Position numbers and translations under genes: made by a program. From the NCBI GenBank assembly GCA_023436715.1, contig JAEZIJ010000147.1, forward strand, positions 1-62,846: DNA of 62,846 nucleotides. Direction: 5' to 3'. The DNA is from Acidobacteriota bacterium (lineage in GTDB: Bacteria; Acidobacteriota; Terriglobia; Bryobacterales; Bryobacteraceae). The notes beneath the pieces are model-generated. The model had not been told where the DNA came from and did not search any database. It was given only the letters and a program-made list of their open reading frames with translations. Positions 1-8,712 of this stretch are shown here, in pieces. Numbering within the stretch: the stretch's first letter is position 1; every line of letters begins with the position of its first letter.

Positions 1-2
1 CC

Positions 3-24
3 GCACAGGCCGGGAGGCCTGTGC
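3..24. repeat. GGCC-type palindromic hairpin, copy 1
   Basis: Nine-base arms GCACAGGCC and GGCCTGTGC flank a four-base loop. The hairpin sits just past the 3' end of the TadE-like gene. Close relatives occur at 7996-8023 and 37513-37540, so this is a dispersed element and may also act as a transcription end. Confidence 0.75.
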
Positions 25-35
25 CACGCCGGGAG

Positions 36-473
36 CTACGTGGTTGGCGGCGCATATCTGCCCATGTATCGAAAGGCCGCATTCGGTTTTCCGCTCAGCA
101 CAAAGGACGAAAAGATTGCCTGAACCCGGTAGTTCACCACGGCGACCTTCATCAGGTAGGGAACGTTGCGATCGAAAGTGACCGTGAGCTGGATATGGGA
201 CGTCGCCAATCCGGGGACCAGGGCCTGCGCGCCTCCGGCCGGACTGCCATACACAGCCATATTGCGCACGGCCGCCAGGAACGAGTCCGAAGGCGTGTTC
301 GAGAGCGAATCGTAAGCGCGGAGCGAAGCATAACGCGCCGCATCGCGCACGGTACTCTCAAGGGCGTTGTAGACGTAGTACGAATACCCGAACTGAAACA
401 CGCCACCCAGTATCGAGAACAGCAGGACGAACGCCAGCGCGAACTCGACCGTAACGCTGCCGCGGCGCTTCAT
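36..473 (-). CDS. TadE-like pilus assembly / secreted pseudopilin protein
   Basis: A protein of 145 residues. A short basic start (MKRRG) leads into a VTVEFALAF segment and one long hydrophobic helix (about residues 8-34), then a small extracytoplasmic domain. This is the architecture of TadE-like proteins, which are minor pseudopilins of the Tad/Flp pilus apparatus. The open frame extends further upstream, but the ATG at 473 overlaps the stop of the preceding gene in an ATGA arrangement, which suggests coupled translation and fixes the start. The rest of a Tad locus is not visible because the window begins here. The family call is firm; the role in an actual pilus is inferred. Confidence 0.8.
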   Translation of the reverse strand: MKRRGSVTVEFALAFVLLFSILGGVFQFGYSYYVYNALESTVRDAARYASLRAYDSLSNTPSDSFLAAVRNMAVYGSPAGGAQALVPGLATSHIQLTVTFDRNVPYLMKVAVVNYRVQAIFSSFVLSGKPNAAFRYMGRYAPPTT

Positions 474-1534
474 TCCACGAGCCTCACCACGTATGCGCCC
501 GGCCCTCCGGCGCCGCCGCCGCGCCCGCCTTGCACATAGGGACCGATGAACTCGCCGCAGAACGGCTGATTGCCGCCCGTACCGTACTCCGAGGGAGCGA
601 GCAGGAAAAACGCGGCGAACCCAAGAACGCGGTACTCCGGGAATCCGTTGTTCACGGCGATAGCGACAATGCGCCGGCCGTTTCCCTGGTCGCGCGCCTT
701 GTATTCCGCGTAGGTGGTTGCCGTGGAGTCGCTGTCCTGGCTGATGCGCGCGATCAGCGCGTCGCGTATTGTCTGTTTGGCGCCCCCTGTCATTTCCAGA
801 GCGTCGCCGATGCCGAGAGGGCGCGACTGGTAATCGCTCTCGATTGCCGCCCGAATCACCGACGCGCTGTTCTCGTCGATATACCCGCGGAACGAGGCGT
901 TGCCCGCGGTCGCCTGATCGATCCACTGTTGCTGGTCGTCGCCGGGGCAGACGTTCTGTCCGGTCTTCGGATTGGCCGACCAGCGCAGGGTATATCTCTC
1001 GCCCAATGTGTAGCCGAAATCCTCAGCGCCGGCGGCATGCGCGTACGGGGAAAACGGCAGCAGGCCTTCGCGGAAGTTCGGTTTGGGCACCTGGCCGGCC
1101 ACCGCTTTGGCCGTGACCGTGGCCGCGGTGCTCGAAGTAACGATCGGAAGGAAATACAGCGAAGCCGCCCCTGTGGCCCTCACGCGGACATATTTGTAAT
1201 CCGTAGCCGGGTTGGGGTTGTCCGCCCAGTTTCCGGCCGGCGTGGTCGCGAAGTCCACCCGCGTACCGCTGAATGAGGAGGAAGCGAGGTTCCACTTGTT
1301 CGTGTTCGCCGCCACCGCCGCCTGGGCGCGGGCAATGCCGCTCGCGGTGCCGTCGAGTTCGATCGCCGCCGCCAGCGAGGCGGAATCGGCATATGCCTGC
1401 ATCTCGTTCCGTATGATGTAGAGCCGGCCGAGGTCCACGGCCAGGCCGAGCATGCCAAGGATCGCTACCGAGCAGATCCCGGAGGTGATCAATGCGAAGC
1501 CCCGCTCGCGGGAGCGTCTGTGATGGGCGGACAT
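470..1534 (-). CDS. TadG-like protein with N-terminal Flp-pilus assembly domain
   Basis: A protein of 354 residues. A basic N-terminus (residues 1-11) precedes a hydrophobic helix that runs into a GLAVDLGRLY segment, then YADSASLAAA. This pattern is typical of the TadG N-terminal (DUF2134-like) domain of envelope proteins encoded with Tad pili. The remainder is an exported domain without a motif I recognise; its C-terminus is glycine-rich. The chosen ATG at 1534 has a GAGGA element 13 bases upstream and begins right before the membrane anchor. A GTG at 1600 would add 22 unconvincing residues. The gene is upstream of, and overlaps by four bases, the TadE-like gene, so the pair is one transcription unit. 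Confidence 0.75.
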   Translation of the reverse strand: MSAHHRRSRERGFALITSGICSVAILGMLGLAVDLGRLYIIRNEMQAYADSASLAAAIELDGTASGIARAQAAVAANTNKWNLASSSFSGTRVDFATTPAGNWADNPNPATDYKYVRVRATGAASLYFLPIVTSSTAATVTAKAVAGQVPKPNFREGLLPFSPYAHAAGAEDFGYTLGERYTLRWSANPKTGQNVCPGDDQQQWIDQATAGNASFRGYIDENSASVIRAAIESDYQSRPLGIGDALEMTGGAKQTIRDALIARISQDSDSTATTYAEYKARDQGNGRRIVAIAVNNGFPEYRVLGFAAFFLLAPSEYGTGGNQPFCGEFIGPYVQGGRGGGAGGPGAYVVRLVE

Positions 1535-1702
1535 CGAGCGTTCACTGTCCTCGAGTAACTCTACGGCCGCCCGGAGCGCCACTTGCAAGCTGAATTGCAC
1601 TGAGTCGCTCCGGGCGATCTCACCTACGACGGCTTACGACGACTTACGCAGCATTCGCGTCTCAACCCGCGAAAATGCGAGAATCGACGATGTAAGATTC
1701 GC

Positions 1703-2944
1703 ATGGCCAAAATCTACCCCTTCCAACCCTGGCGATATACCGGCAAGGCCGGTCCGCTCGAAAACCTCGTCACGCAGCCGTATGACAAGATCAGTCCCGA
1801 GATGCGTTCGCGCTATCTCAAACTGAGTCCCTACAATGCGGTGCGCGTGATTTTGGGTGAGCCGAAACCGTCCGATTCGGCGCAGGACAACGTGTACACG
1901 CGCGCGGCGCGGCATATGGAGGAGTGGAAGTCCTGCGGCATCCTGGCGCAGGAATCCGAGCCGTGCCTGTTCGCCTACTTCCAGGAATTCGCGTCGCCGG
2001 ACGGCGGGGAACGGCTGGTGCGGAAAGGCTTCATCGGCCTCGGTCCGGTGGAGGATTACGCCGAAGGCGCCGTCCACCGGCATGAACAGACGCTCTCCGG
2101 GCCAAAACAGGACCGCCTGGAACTGTTGAGACATACGCACGCGCATCTCGGCCAGATTTTCATGCTGTATCCGGACCCGAAGGGCGAGATCGACCGCATT
2201 CTCGACGAAGCGGCCAAGGAGCCGCCGCTGGCCAGCGTGACGGACGAGTATCAAACCGTGCACCGGGTCTGGAAGATCTCGTCGCCCGATGCGATCGAGC
2301 GGATTCGCGACTTGATGGCCACCAAGAAGTTGCTGATCGCCGACGGCCACCACCGCTATGAAACGGCGCTGGCCTTTCGCAGAGAGAATCCGGACCTGGA
2401 AGGCACAGGCCGGGTCATGATGACGTTCGTCAACATGCATTCCGAGGGGCTGCGAATCCTGGCGACGCACCGGGTGGTACACGGGATGAAGACCTTCGAT
2501 GACGAGGGCTTTCTCGGCGCCGTTCGCAGCTACTTCCAGGTTTCGCCTCTCGATTCGCCGGACGCACTGCGCGCCGCCTGGGCCGAGGAGCATCGAGACG
2601 TGATTCGCGTGGGTGTTGCGTTGCGCTCGGGGCTGTACCTGCTCGAGGCGGCTCGCGAACCCGATGTTCTCGACGTCCGGTTCCTGCACCAGGGGGTTTT
2701 GGAAAACGTGCTCGGCCTGGGCGAAGCCGATATCCGCGAGCAGACGCACCTGCGCTACGTGCGCGGCCTTGAGGCCGCCATTGAGCAGGTCCGGACAGGG
2801 AGCGCGCAGGTGGCATTCCTGCTCGAACCCGTGGCAATGGCCGAGGTGGCCAGGATTGCATTTGCCGGCGGCGTGATGCCGCAGAAGTCAACGGATTTCT
2901 ATCCGAAGCTGCTCTCCGGATTGACCATCTACGAAGTCTCTTAG
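1703..2944 (+). CDS. DUF1015 family protein (COG4198)
   Basis: A protein of 413 residues, full length for DUF1015. It begins with the family-typical pattern of an aromatic, a proline and an arginine near residues 5-12, followed by VTQPYD and a central DGHHRYETAL motif (about residues 214-223). The biochemical role of the family is not firmly known, so none is assigned. The ATG at 1703 is preceded by TAAGAT (1693-1698) with a four-base gap and no Shine-Dalgarno sequence, one of the putative leaderless starts here. The gene is divergent from the TadG-like gene, with about 170 bases between the two starts. Confidence 0.85.
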   Translation: MAKIYPFQPWRYTGKAGPLENLVTQPYDKISPEMRSRYLKLSPYNAVRVILGEPKPSDSAQDNVYTRAARHMEEWKSCGILAQESEPCLFAYFQEFASPDGGERLVRKGFIGLGPVEDYAEGAVHRHEQTLSGPKQDRLELLRHTHAHLGQIFMLYPDPKGEIDRILDEAAKEPPLASVTDEYQTVHRVWKISSPDAIERIRDLMATKKLLIADGHHRYETALAFRRENPDLEGTGRVMMTFVNMHSEGLRILATHRVVHGMKTFDDEGFLGAVRSYFQVSPLDSPDALRAAWAEEHRDVIRVGVALRSGLYLLEAAREPDVLDVRFLHQGVLENVLGLGEADIREQTHLRYVRGLEAAIEQVRTGSAQVAFLLEPVAMAEVARIAFAGGVMPQKSTDFYPKLLSGLTIYEVS

Positions 2945-2999
2945 CAGGCGGCGAAAGCCCTATACTGGTTCTCTCGACGCTGCCGGGTGCCGGCGAGTT

Positions 3000-5921
3000 T
3001 TGAAAACGTCGTTCACTGCAAAAATCGCGATCCGGTCACTGCTGATAGGGCTCAGCGCATTCGCGGTTCTGCGCCTGCTGGCGTGGTTCTCGGCGCAGAA
3101 CGGTTTCGGAGACGAACCGGATTCGCGAATTTTCGGCGGGCTGGCCCTGATCGCGGCTGTACTGATGGTGGTTGCGCTCGCGCTTCAGATCCGCGAGATG
3201 CTAAATGCGCTTCGGGAGGCGGCCCGCAGTTCAGACCGCAAGTTCCGCGACCTGCTGCGAGATGTGGATGCCATCGTGTGGGATGCCGACCCGGCGACTC
3301 TTCAGTTCCGGTTCGTGAGCGAGCGCGCACAGGAAATCCTGGGCTACCCGGTGGAGCAATGGCTCAAAGAGCCGGACTTCTGGTCGCGCCATCTTCATGC
3401 GGAGGACCGGGAATGGGTGCTGGCTTCCTGCCACAAAACGGCAGACACTGGGGGCGACACCAAGCTCGAATACCGCATGATCGCAGCGGACGGGCGCGTG
3501 GTCTGGCTCCGCGACAATGCCCGGCTCGTGCTCTCCGGCAAAGGCCCCGCGCTGCTCCGCGGCGTTATGGTCGACATCACGGAGACCAAACAGGCCCAGC
3601 AGGCGCTTCAGAAGAGCGAAGCCACCAACCGCGCGCTGCTTGGCGCGATTCCCGATCTGATGCTGCGCATTCGCGGCGACGGCACTTACCTGAACTGCAA
3701 AGCACCCCGTGAAGCGGCGTTCGGACTCGACGCGGCGTCGATGATCGGCAGCAACGTAATCAAGGTGCTGCCGCCGGAAGTGGCCGTTGACACCATGTTC
3801 CTGATCGGGCAGGCGCTCGACACCGGAGAAACCCAGGTGCACGAGTTCCGCTTGCCCCCGCACGATGTGCCGCGCGACTTCGAAGCGCGGATCGTTCCGA
3901 GCGGCGAAGATGAAGTCCTGGCCCTGATCCGCGATATCACCAGCCGAAAGCGGGCGGAGGAGGCGGTGCGAGCGGCGGAAGCGGAACTCAGGCGCGTGCT
4001 CAGTTCCGTTTCCGACTGTATCTGGACAGCGGAGGTCGACTCGGACGGGCAGGTCCGGCTTCTGTACATCTCTCCCGTGATTGCGAAGATTTCGGGACGG
4101 CCTCCCGAATACTACACCGGGCCGGAACAGTGGTACGCACACGCCCACCCCGAAGACAGTGAGCGCTTTGAGAAATTCGTACGGCAGACCGCGGCCAGGC
4201 CCGGCGGGAGCGGGCGGATCGAATACCGCGTCGTCTGGCCGGATGGGAGCATCCGCTGGGTGCGCACCGCCGCAACGGCCAGCCGGCTCGACGAACAACG
4301 AGTGCGGGTGGACGGAGTGGATGCGGACATCACGGCCAGCAAGCAGGCGGATGAGGCGCGGCGGCAGGCCAGCGAAGCGCTCGAGGCGGTAATCCAGGCA
4401 TCGCCGCTCGCGATTTTCGCACTCGACCTCGATGGGCGCATCAGGAGTTGGAATCCGGCCGCGGAGTGCATTTTCGGGTGGGCGGCCCGGGAGGTGCTCG
4501 ACATCTCAATGCCGCTGCCCGGCGCGCCCGCCCCCGAGATTTTCCACGCCCTGATCGAGCGTGGGAGGCGCGGCGAGGTGATGAACGGCGTCGAGGTGAC
4601 TCAACAGCGGAAGGACGGATCCCTGGTGGAAGTCGCGATCTGGACCGCGCTGTTGCGGGACGAGGCGGGTGCGCCGAGCGGGTTCATGACCGTGGCAGCG
4701 GACACCAGCCAGCGCAGGCAACTGGAGGAGCAACTCCGGCAATCGCAGAAGATGGAGGCGGTGGGGCGGCTTGCCGGCGGCGTGGCCCACGACTTCAACA
4801 ATCTGCTCACCGTCATCACCGGCTACGGATACATGCTGCTCGACGATCTCCAGCAGGAAGGCTCGGAGCCGCTGCGGAGTAATGTCGAGCAGATTCTGTG
4901 CGCGGTGGACAAGGCTTCCGCGTTGACGAACCAACTGCTCGCCTTCAGCCGGCGCCAGATCGCCCGCCCGAAGCCGATCGACCTCACGGTGCTGGTGGCG
5001 AACATGGACCGCATGCTGCGCAGGGTCATCGGCGAGCACATCGAACTTGTGGCCGAACTGAGCGCCGGTCTGGGGATCGTGCGCGCCGATCCCGGGCAGA
5101 TCGAGCAGGTCCTGATGAATCTGATCGTGAACGCGCGCGATGCAATGCCGGGCGGCGGCCGGATCACGGTCCGGACGGAGAACGTCGAGTTCGACCGGGA
5201 GGCCACAGCCGTTCCGTTCGGGGCGCCGCTGGGCCGGTGCGTAAAGCTTTCAGTTACGGATACAGGGCACGGCATGGACGAAGCGACAAGGGCGCGCCTG
5301 TTCGAGCCCTTTTTCACCACGAAGGATCCGGGCAAAGGCACGGGCCTCGGAATGTCGCTGGTCTACGGCATTGTCAAGCAGGCGGGAGGCGAAATCGAGG
5401 TGGCGAGCGCGATGGGAGATGGCACCTCGATCGCTATTTGCCTGCCGCGAATCGAGGAGGCGGCCGAGCAGCGATCGGAAGCTCCGGCGCCTTCGAAGGC
5501 CGAATGCGGGAGCGAGACGATCCTGCTGGTCGAGGATGAGGACGACGTGCGGAAGCTGGTTGTGGACGTCCTCACACAGCGCGGCTACTCCGTGCTGGAG
5601 ACGTCGCGTCCGGAGGAGGCGGTGCACATCTGCCAGGCGCATCCAAAGGAGATTCACCTCCTTCTGACCGATGTCGTGATGCCGGGAATGAACGGCCGGG
5701 AGTTGGCTGAACGCCTGGCCTGGATGCGTCCGGACATGAAAACCGTCTATATGTCCGGGTACACGCAGGATGCGAAGATCAGTGGGGGACTGGAAGCGCT
5801 ATTCCTGCGAAAGCCGTTCACGCCTTCGGTGCTGGCGAAAAAAATCCGCCAGGTGCTCGACGAAGCCGGGGAGATCGAGCCCTTGCCGCAGGGGCCTGGG
5901 CCGCGCTCGGGAAGTGTTTGA
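3000..5921 (+). CDS. Hybrid sensor histidine kinase with four PAS domains and C-terminal receiver
   Basis: A protein of 973 residues. Two hydrophobic helices (about residues 10-30 and 45-63) are followed by four PAS or PAS/PAC modules (about 75-205, 205-325, 325-455 and 455-580). Next comes a HisKA dimerisation segment with the phospho-acceptor in GGVAHDFNNLL (His597) and a HATPase domain with N box (NLIVNARDAM), G box (VTDTGHGMD) and F/G2 boxes (FEPFFTTK, GTGLGM). The receiver domain has acidic residues VEDED and phospho-acceptor Asp891 in LLTDVVMPGMNG. It would autophosphorylate and pass phosphate to its own receiver. No output regulator is adjacent. The start is a TTG at 3000, with TATACT at 2961-2966 as a possible -10. 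The signal sensed is unknown. Confidence 0.9.
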   Translation: MKTSFTAKIAIRSLLIGLSAFAVLRLLAWFSAQNGFGDEPDSRIFGGLALIAAVLMVVALALQIREMLNALREAARSSDRKFRDLLRDVDAIVWDADPATLQFRFVSERAQEILGYPVEQWLKEPDFWSRHLHAEDREWVLASCHKTADTGGDTKLEYRMIAADGRVVWLRDNARLVLSGKGPALLRGVMVDITETKQAQQALQKSEATNRALLGAIPDLMLRIRGDGTYLNCKAPREAAFGLDAASMIGSNVIKVLPPEVAVDTMFLIGQALDTGETQVHEFRLPPHDVPRDFEARIVPSGEDEVLALIRDITSRKRAEEAVRAAEAELRRVLSSVSDCIWTAEVDSDGQVRLLYISPVIAKISGRPPEYYTGPEQWYAHAHPEDSERFEKFVRQTAARPGGSGRIEYRVVWPDGSIRWVRTAATASRLDEQRVRVDGVDADITASKQADEARRQASEALEAVIQASPLAIFALDLDGRIRSWNPAAECIFGWAAREVLDISMPLPGAPAPEIFHALIERGRRGEVMNGVEVTQQRKDGSLVEVAIWTALLRDEAGAPSGFMTVAADTSQRRQLEEQLRQSQKMEAVGRLAGGVAHDFNNLLTVITGYGYMLLDDLQQEGSEPLRSNVEQILCAVDKASALTNQLLAFSRRQIARPKPIDLTVLVANMDRMLRRVIGEHIELVAELSAGLGIVRADPGQIEQVLMNLIVNARDAMPGGGRITVRTENVEFDREATAVPFGAPLGRCVKLSVTDTGHGMDEATRARLFEPFFTTKDPGKGTGLGMSLVYGIVKQAGGEIEVASAMGDGTSIAICLPRIEEAAEQRSEAPAPSKAECGSETILLVEDEDDVRKLVVDVLTQRGYSVLETSRPEEAVHICQAHPKEIHLLLTDVVMPGMNGRELAERLAWMRPDMKTVYMSGYTQDAKISGGLEALFLRKPFTPSVLAKKIRQVLDEAGEIEPLPQGPGPRSGSV

Positions 5922-5947
5922 CACGGCGCCACGGGTTTCGCTAACCT
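5918..5947 (+). promoter_or_regulatory. sigma70-type promoter of rplM-rpsI
   Basis: TTGACA (5918-5923) is a perfect -35 and is followed after 18 bases by TAACCT (5942-5947). The -35 overlaps the stop codon of the histidine kinase gene. The predicted transcript starts near 5954, and an AAGGAG element (5964-5969) lies before the rplM ATG at 5985. Confidence 0.75.
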
Positions 5948-5984
5948 AAGAATCTGCAAGGCAAAGGAGCGGACACGTCTGTCC

Positions 5985-6425
5985 ATGAACACTGAATTCC
6001 CTTCCCCGCAGGAGATCACGCGTGCCTGGCACGTGGTGGACGCCGACAGTGAACCGGTGGGACGCGTAGCCAGCCGGGTTGCGATGCTCCTGATGGGGAA
6101 ACACAAACCGATTTTTACCCCTTTTCTGGACACGGGCGATCATGTGATCGTGCTGAACGCCGCGAAAGTGCGGCTGACCGGCCGTAAGGAAGAGCAGAAG
6201 ATCTACCGCCGGCACAGCGGATTTCCGGGTGGGCTGACAGAAGTGGGCGCTAAGAAGGTGCGCGCCACGCAGCCGACGCGGTTGGTCTTCGAAGCCGTAG
6301 CCGGCATGCTCCCGAAGACGAAGCTCGGCAAGCACATGCTGCGCAAGCTTCGGGTTTACCCGGGCGACAAGCATCCGCATCAGGCACAGAAGCCGGTGGC
6401 TCTGGCGACAGAAAAACGGGGATAG
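5985..6425 (+). CDS. rplM: 50S ribosomal protein L13
   Basis: A protein of 146 residues, the usual L13 length. Recognisable blocks are WHVVDADSEPVGRVAS, GDHVIVLNAAKVRLTG and KLGKHMLRKLRVYPGD, in the family order. L13 is a primary binder of 23S rRNA and is needed early in large-subunit assembly. The ATG at 5985 lies 15 bases after an AAGGAG element, which is a long but acceptable spacing. rpsI follows after 14 bases, the conserved bacterial rplM-rpsI pair, so both are read from the promoter at 5918-5947. Confidence 0.97.
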   Translation: MNTEFPSPQEITRAWHVVDADSEPVGRVASRVAMLLMGKHKPIFTPFLDTGDHVIVLNAAKVRLTGRKEEQKIYRRHSGFPGGLTEVGAKKVRATQPTRLVFEAVAGMLPKTKLGKHMLRKLRVYPGDKHPHQAQKPVALATEKRG

Positions 6426-6439
6426 CAGAGAGGATCTGA

Positions 6440-6835
6440 GTGGCGGCATCAGTACAGTACTTGGGAACGGGCCGGAGAAAGACCTCCGTGGCCCGTATTT
6501 TTTTGCGGCCAGGCAAAGGGCAGATTACTGTCAACGGCCGGGCGATTGAAGACTATTTCGTGACCGAAGCGGCGCGCGCAGCGGTGCGGCAGCCTTTGCT
6601 GGCCACGGAAACGGCGGACCGGTTCGACGTCCTCATTCTGACGGATGGTGGCGGACTGGCCGGCCAGGCCGGAGCCGCGCGCCTGGGTATTGCCCGCGCG
6701 CTGACTGAGTTCAACCTCGAACTGCGCCCGAAGTTGAAGCAGCTCGGGTTCCTTACGCGCGACCCCCGCAAGCACGAGCGGAAGAAGTACGGACAGAAGG
6801 GCGCGCGCAAGCGGTTCCAGTTCTCGAAGCGGTAA
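6440..6835 (+). CDS. rpsI: 30S ribosomal protein S9
   Basis: A protein of 131 residues. The N-terminal GTGRRKTSVARIFLRPG and the basic C-terminal tail ending KKYGQKGARKRFQFSKR are diagnostic of S9, whose tail reaches the P-site tRNA in the 30S subunit. The start is GTG at 6440, with GAGAGGAT just upstream. It is the second gene of the rplM-rpsI pair; 233 bases without a gene follow before rpsB. Confidence 0.97.
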   Translation: MAASVQYLGTGRRKTSVARIFLRPGKGQITVNGRAIEDYFVTEAARAAVRQPLLATETADRFDVLILTDGGGLAGQAGAARLGIARALTEFNLELRPKLKQLGFLTRDPRKHERKKYGQKGARKRFQFSKR

Positions 6836-6919
6836 TGAGCGGTAACCGCGGGGCGACACCGTGGCCGATGCCGTACCAAAGCGGCGCAGGCCGGCGGGAG
6901 TCGTCCAAGGTTTTGCGAA

Positions 6920-6969
6920 GTGCATGCGGCTCCCCGGCGGGTCCCAGGACCTGCCGCGGGAGCCTGCAC
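6920..6969 (+). promoter_or_regulatory. Long hairpin in the rpsI-rpsB interval (terminator or rpsB leader element)
   Basis: GGCTCCC (6928-6934) pairs with GGGAGCC (6958-6964). An inner GGCGGGTC/GACCTGCC stem closes a CCAG tetraloop, and outer GTGCA/TGCAC arms extend the helix to 6920-6969. No T-tract follows, so a plain intrinsic terminator is doubtful; a structured leader before rpsB is the alternative. Confidence 0.6.
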
Positions 6970-6993
6970 AACGTAAGTGGTAGTCCTTCCCTT

Positions 6994-7038
6994 CCGGACG
7001 GGAACATAAATTTCGCTTTGGACGATGTTCCCGGCCGG
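6994..7038 (+). promoter_or_regulatory. Second hairpin of the rpsB leader
   Basis: GGGAACA (7000-7006) pairs with TGTTCCC (7026-7032) around a 19-base loop, and outer CCGG arms extend it. It ends about 20 bases before the AGGAGG of rpsB. That is the position of autogenous S2 leader structures in other bacteria, although no known leader family could be matched by eye. Confidence 0.5.
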
Positions 7039-7068
7039 TAACCGATCACAAACATTACAGGAGGCAGT

Positions 7069-7989
7069 TTGCCGTCAATTTCGATGAAAGAATTGCTCGA
7101 AGCAGGCGTTCACTTCGGGCACCAGACCAAGCGCTGGAATCCGAAGATGAAGGAATATATCTTCGGCGAACGCAATGGGATTTACATCATTGACCTACAG
7201 AAGACGCTGAAGCTCTTCAAAGAGGCGATGCGGTTCGTCGGCGAGATGGCCGCACAGGGCAAGAACGTGCTGTTCGTGGGCACGAAACGGCAGGCCCAGG
7301 AAGCGATAGCCGAGGAAGCCGGCCGCTGCCAGATGTTCTACGTGAACCAGCGGTGGCTCGGCGGGTTGCTAACCAACCACGTCACCATCCAGCGCTCGAT
7401 CAAGCGCCTGAAAGACCTGGACTCGATGGCGACCGAGACTAACTACCAGGGCCGGTCGAAGAAGGAAATCACGCGGCTGGAGCGGGAACGCAAGCACCTC
7501 CAGATGAACCTCGCCGGGATCAAGGAGATGCCGGGGCTGCCCGACTATCTCTTCGTAATCGACTCCAACAAGGAAGAGATCGCGGTTCGCGAGGCGCGCA
7601 AGCTGGGAATTCCCGTGGTGGCGGTGGTGGATACGAACTGCGACCCCGACCAGGTGGACTATCCGATTCCGGGCAACGACGACGCACTGCGCGCGATCCG
7701 GCTGTTCTCGAGCAAGATCGCCGACGCGGTGGTCGAGGGCTGCGCGCTGGCGACGGAGCAGGAGTTCGCCGCCGAGAGGATCGTGACCGACGAAACACCG
7801 CTCGAGGAAATCCCCGAGTACACGCAGTACGTTGACCCGCGTTACGCCGAGCAACTCATGTCGGAGAGCCTGTCGGACGAGGACCTGCCGTCGGTTTCGC
7901 TGCCGCGCAAGAGTCCGGTGTCCGAGCCCGCCGATGAGGCGGCCGGCAACCCTGCGGCCGAGGCCACTCCGCGGGAAGACAGGTCGTAG
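7069..7989 (+). CDS. rpsB: 30S ribosomal protein S2
   Basis: A protein of 306 residues. MKELLEAGVHFGHQTKRWNP, YIIDLQKT, FVGTKRQAQ and FVIDSNKE blocks identify S2. The C-terminus is longer than in E. coli and ends in an acidic, proline-rich tail that is probably disordered. The start is TTG at 7069, four bases after AGGAGG (7059-7064); the homologous N-terminus agrees, while the internal ATG at 7084 would lose conserved residues and lies too far from the ribosome binding site. It heads the conserved order rpsB-tsf-pyrH-frr. Confidence 0.97.
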   Translation: MPSISMKELLEAGVHFGHQTKRWNPKMKEYIFGERNGIYIIDLQKTLKLFKEAMRFVGEMAAQGKNVLFVGTKRQAQEAIAEEAGRCQMFYVNQRWLGGLLTNHVTIQRSIKRLKDLDSMATETNYQGRSKKEITRLERERKHLQMNLAGIKEMPGLPDYLFVIDSNKEEIAVREARKLGIPVVAVVDTNCDPDQVDYPIPGNDDALRAIRLFSSKIADAVVEGCALATEQEFAAERIVTDETPLEEIPEYTQYVDPRYAEQLMSESLSDEDLPSVSLPRKSPVSEPADEAAGNPAAEATPREDRS

Positions 7990-7995
7990 TTTCGA

Positions 7996-8023
7996 GTGGG
8001 ACGGGCCTCCCGGCCTGTCCCAC
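7996..8023. repeat. GGCC-type palindromic hairpin, copy 2
   Basis: GTGGGAC and GTCCCAC outer arms and GGCC inner arms surround a TCCC loop, with one G-T wobble. It lies between rpsB and tsf. It belongs to the same dispersed family as 3-24 and 37513-37540, and could separate expression of the two genes. Confidence 0.75.
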
Positions 8024-8051
8024 CAGACAAGTTTTCAGATTCAGGTATATA
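8024..8051 (+). promoter_or_regulatory. Possible promoter before tsf
   Basis: CAGACA (8024-8029) and TATATA (8046-8051) are separated by 16 bases and lie just after a hairpin that could end rpsB transcription. The -35 match is weak. An AGG-containing site and the tsf ATG follow within 15 bases. Confidence 0.3.
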
Positions 8052-8064
8052 GGCAGGTAGCGAA

Positions 8065-8688
8065 ATGGCGGAGATTACCGCACAACAAGTGAAAGAACTG
8101 CGCGAACGTACAGGCGCAGGAATGATGGAATGCAAGAGCGCGCTGACGGAAGCTAAGGGCGACCTGGGCGAAGCCGAAGTCGTTCTCCGCAAGCGCGGCA
8201 TCGCGTCTGCGGCCAAGAAGGCGTCGCGCGCGACCAAGCAGGGCGTTATCGGAAGCTATATCCATCCGGGTTCGCAGCTTGGGGTTCTCGTGGAGGTCAA
8301 CTGCGAGTCGGATTTCGTGGCCCGCACGGACGATTTCCAGCAACTCGTTCACGATCTCGCGATGCAAGTGGCCGCGGCCGACCCCCAGTTCATCCGCAAA
8401 GAGGACGTCACGGCGGAAGTGCTCGACAAGGAGCGCGATATCGCTCGGGCGCGAGCGCTGGGCGAAGGCAAGCCCGAGAAGATCGTGGACAAAATGGTCG
8501 AGGGCCGGCTGAGCAAGTTCTATGAGGAAGTCTGCCTTTACGAGCAGCCGTTCATCAAGGAGAACACGCTCACCATCGGCCAGTTGATTGCCACAAAAAT
8601 CGCCAAGATCGGGGAGAACATCTCCGTTTCGCGGTTCTGCCGTTTCAAGCTGGGCGATCAGGCCGGCGCGCCGGCGCCTGAAGCCTAA
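8065..8688 (+). CDS. tsf: Translation elongation factor Ts
   Basis: A protein of 207 residues. It opens with the UBA-like domain (VKELRERTGAGMMECKSAL), continues with KRGIASAAKKASR and the core dimerisation domain (VEVNCESDFVARTDDF). It catalyses GDP release from EF-Tu. At about 207 residues it is of the short type, with a single core subdomain as in Thermus, rather than the 283-residue E. coli form. The ATG at 8065 is preceded by an AGG element. It lies between rpsB and pyrH in the usual order. Confidence 0.96.
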   Translation: MAEITAQQVKELRERTGAGMMECKSALTEAKGDLGEAEVVLRKRGIASAAKKASRATKQGVIGSYIHPGSQLGVLVEVNCESDFVARTDDFQQLVHDLAMQVAAADPQFIRKEDVTAEVLDKERDIARARALGEGKPEKIVDKMVEGRLSKFYEEVCLYEQPFIKENTLTIGQLIATKIAKIGENISVSRFCRFKLGDQAGAPAPEA

Positions 8689-8712
8689 GCCGGGTCCGGG
8701 TTTCGATCCATC

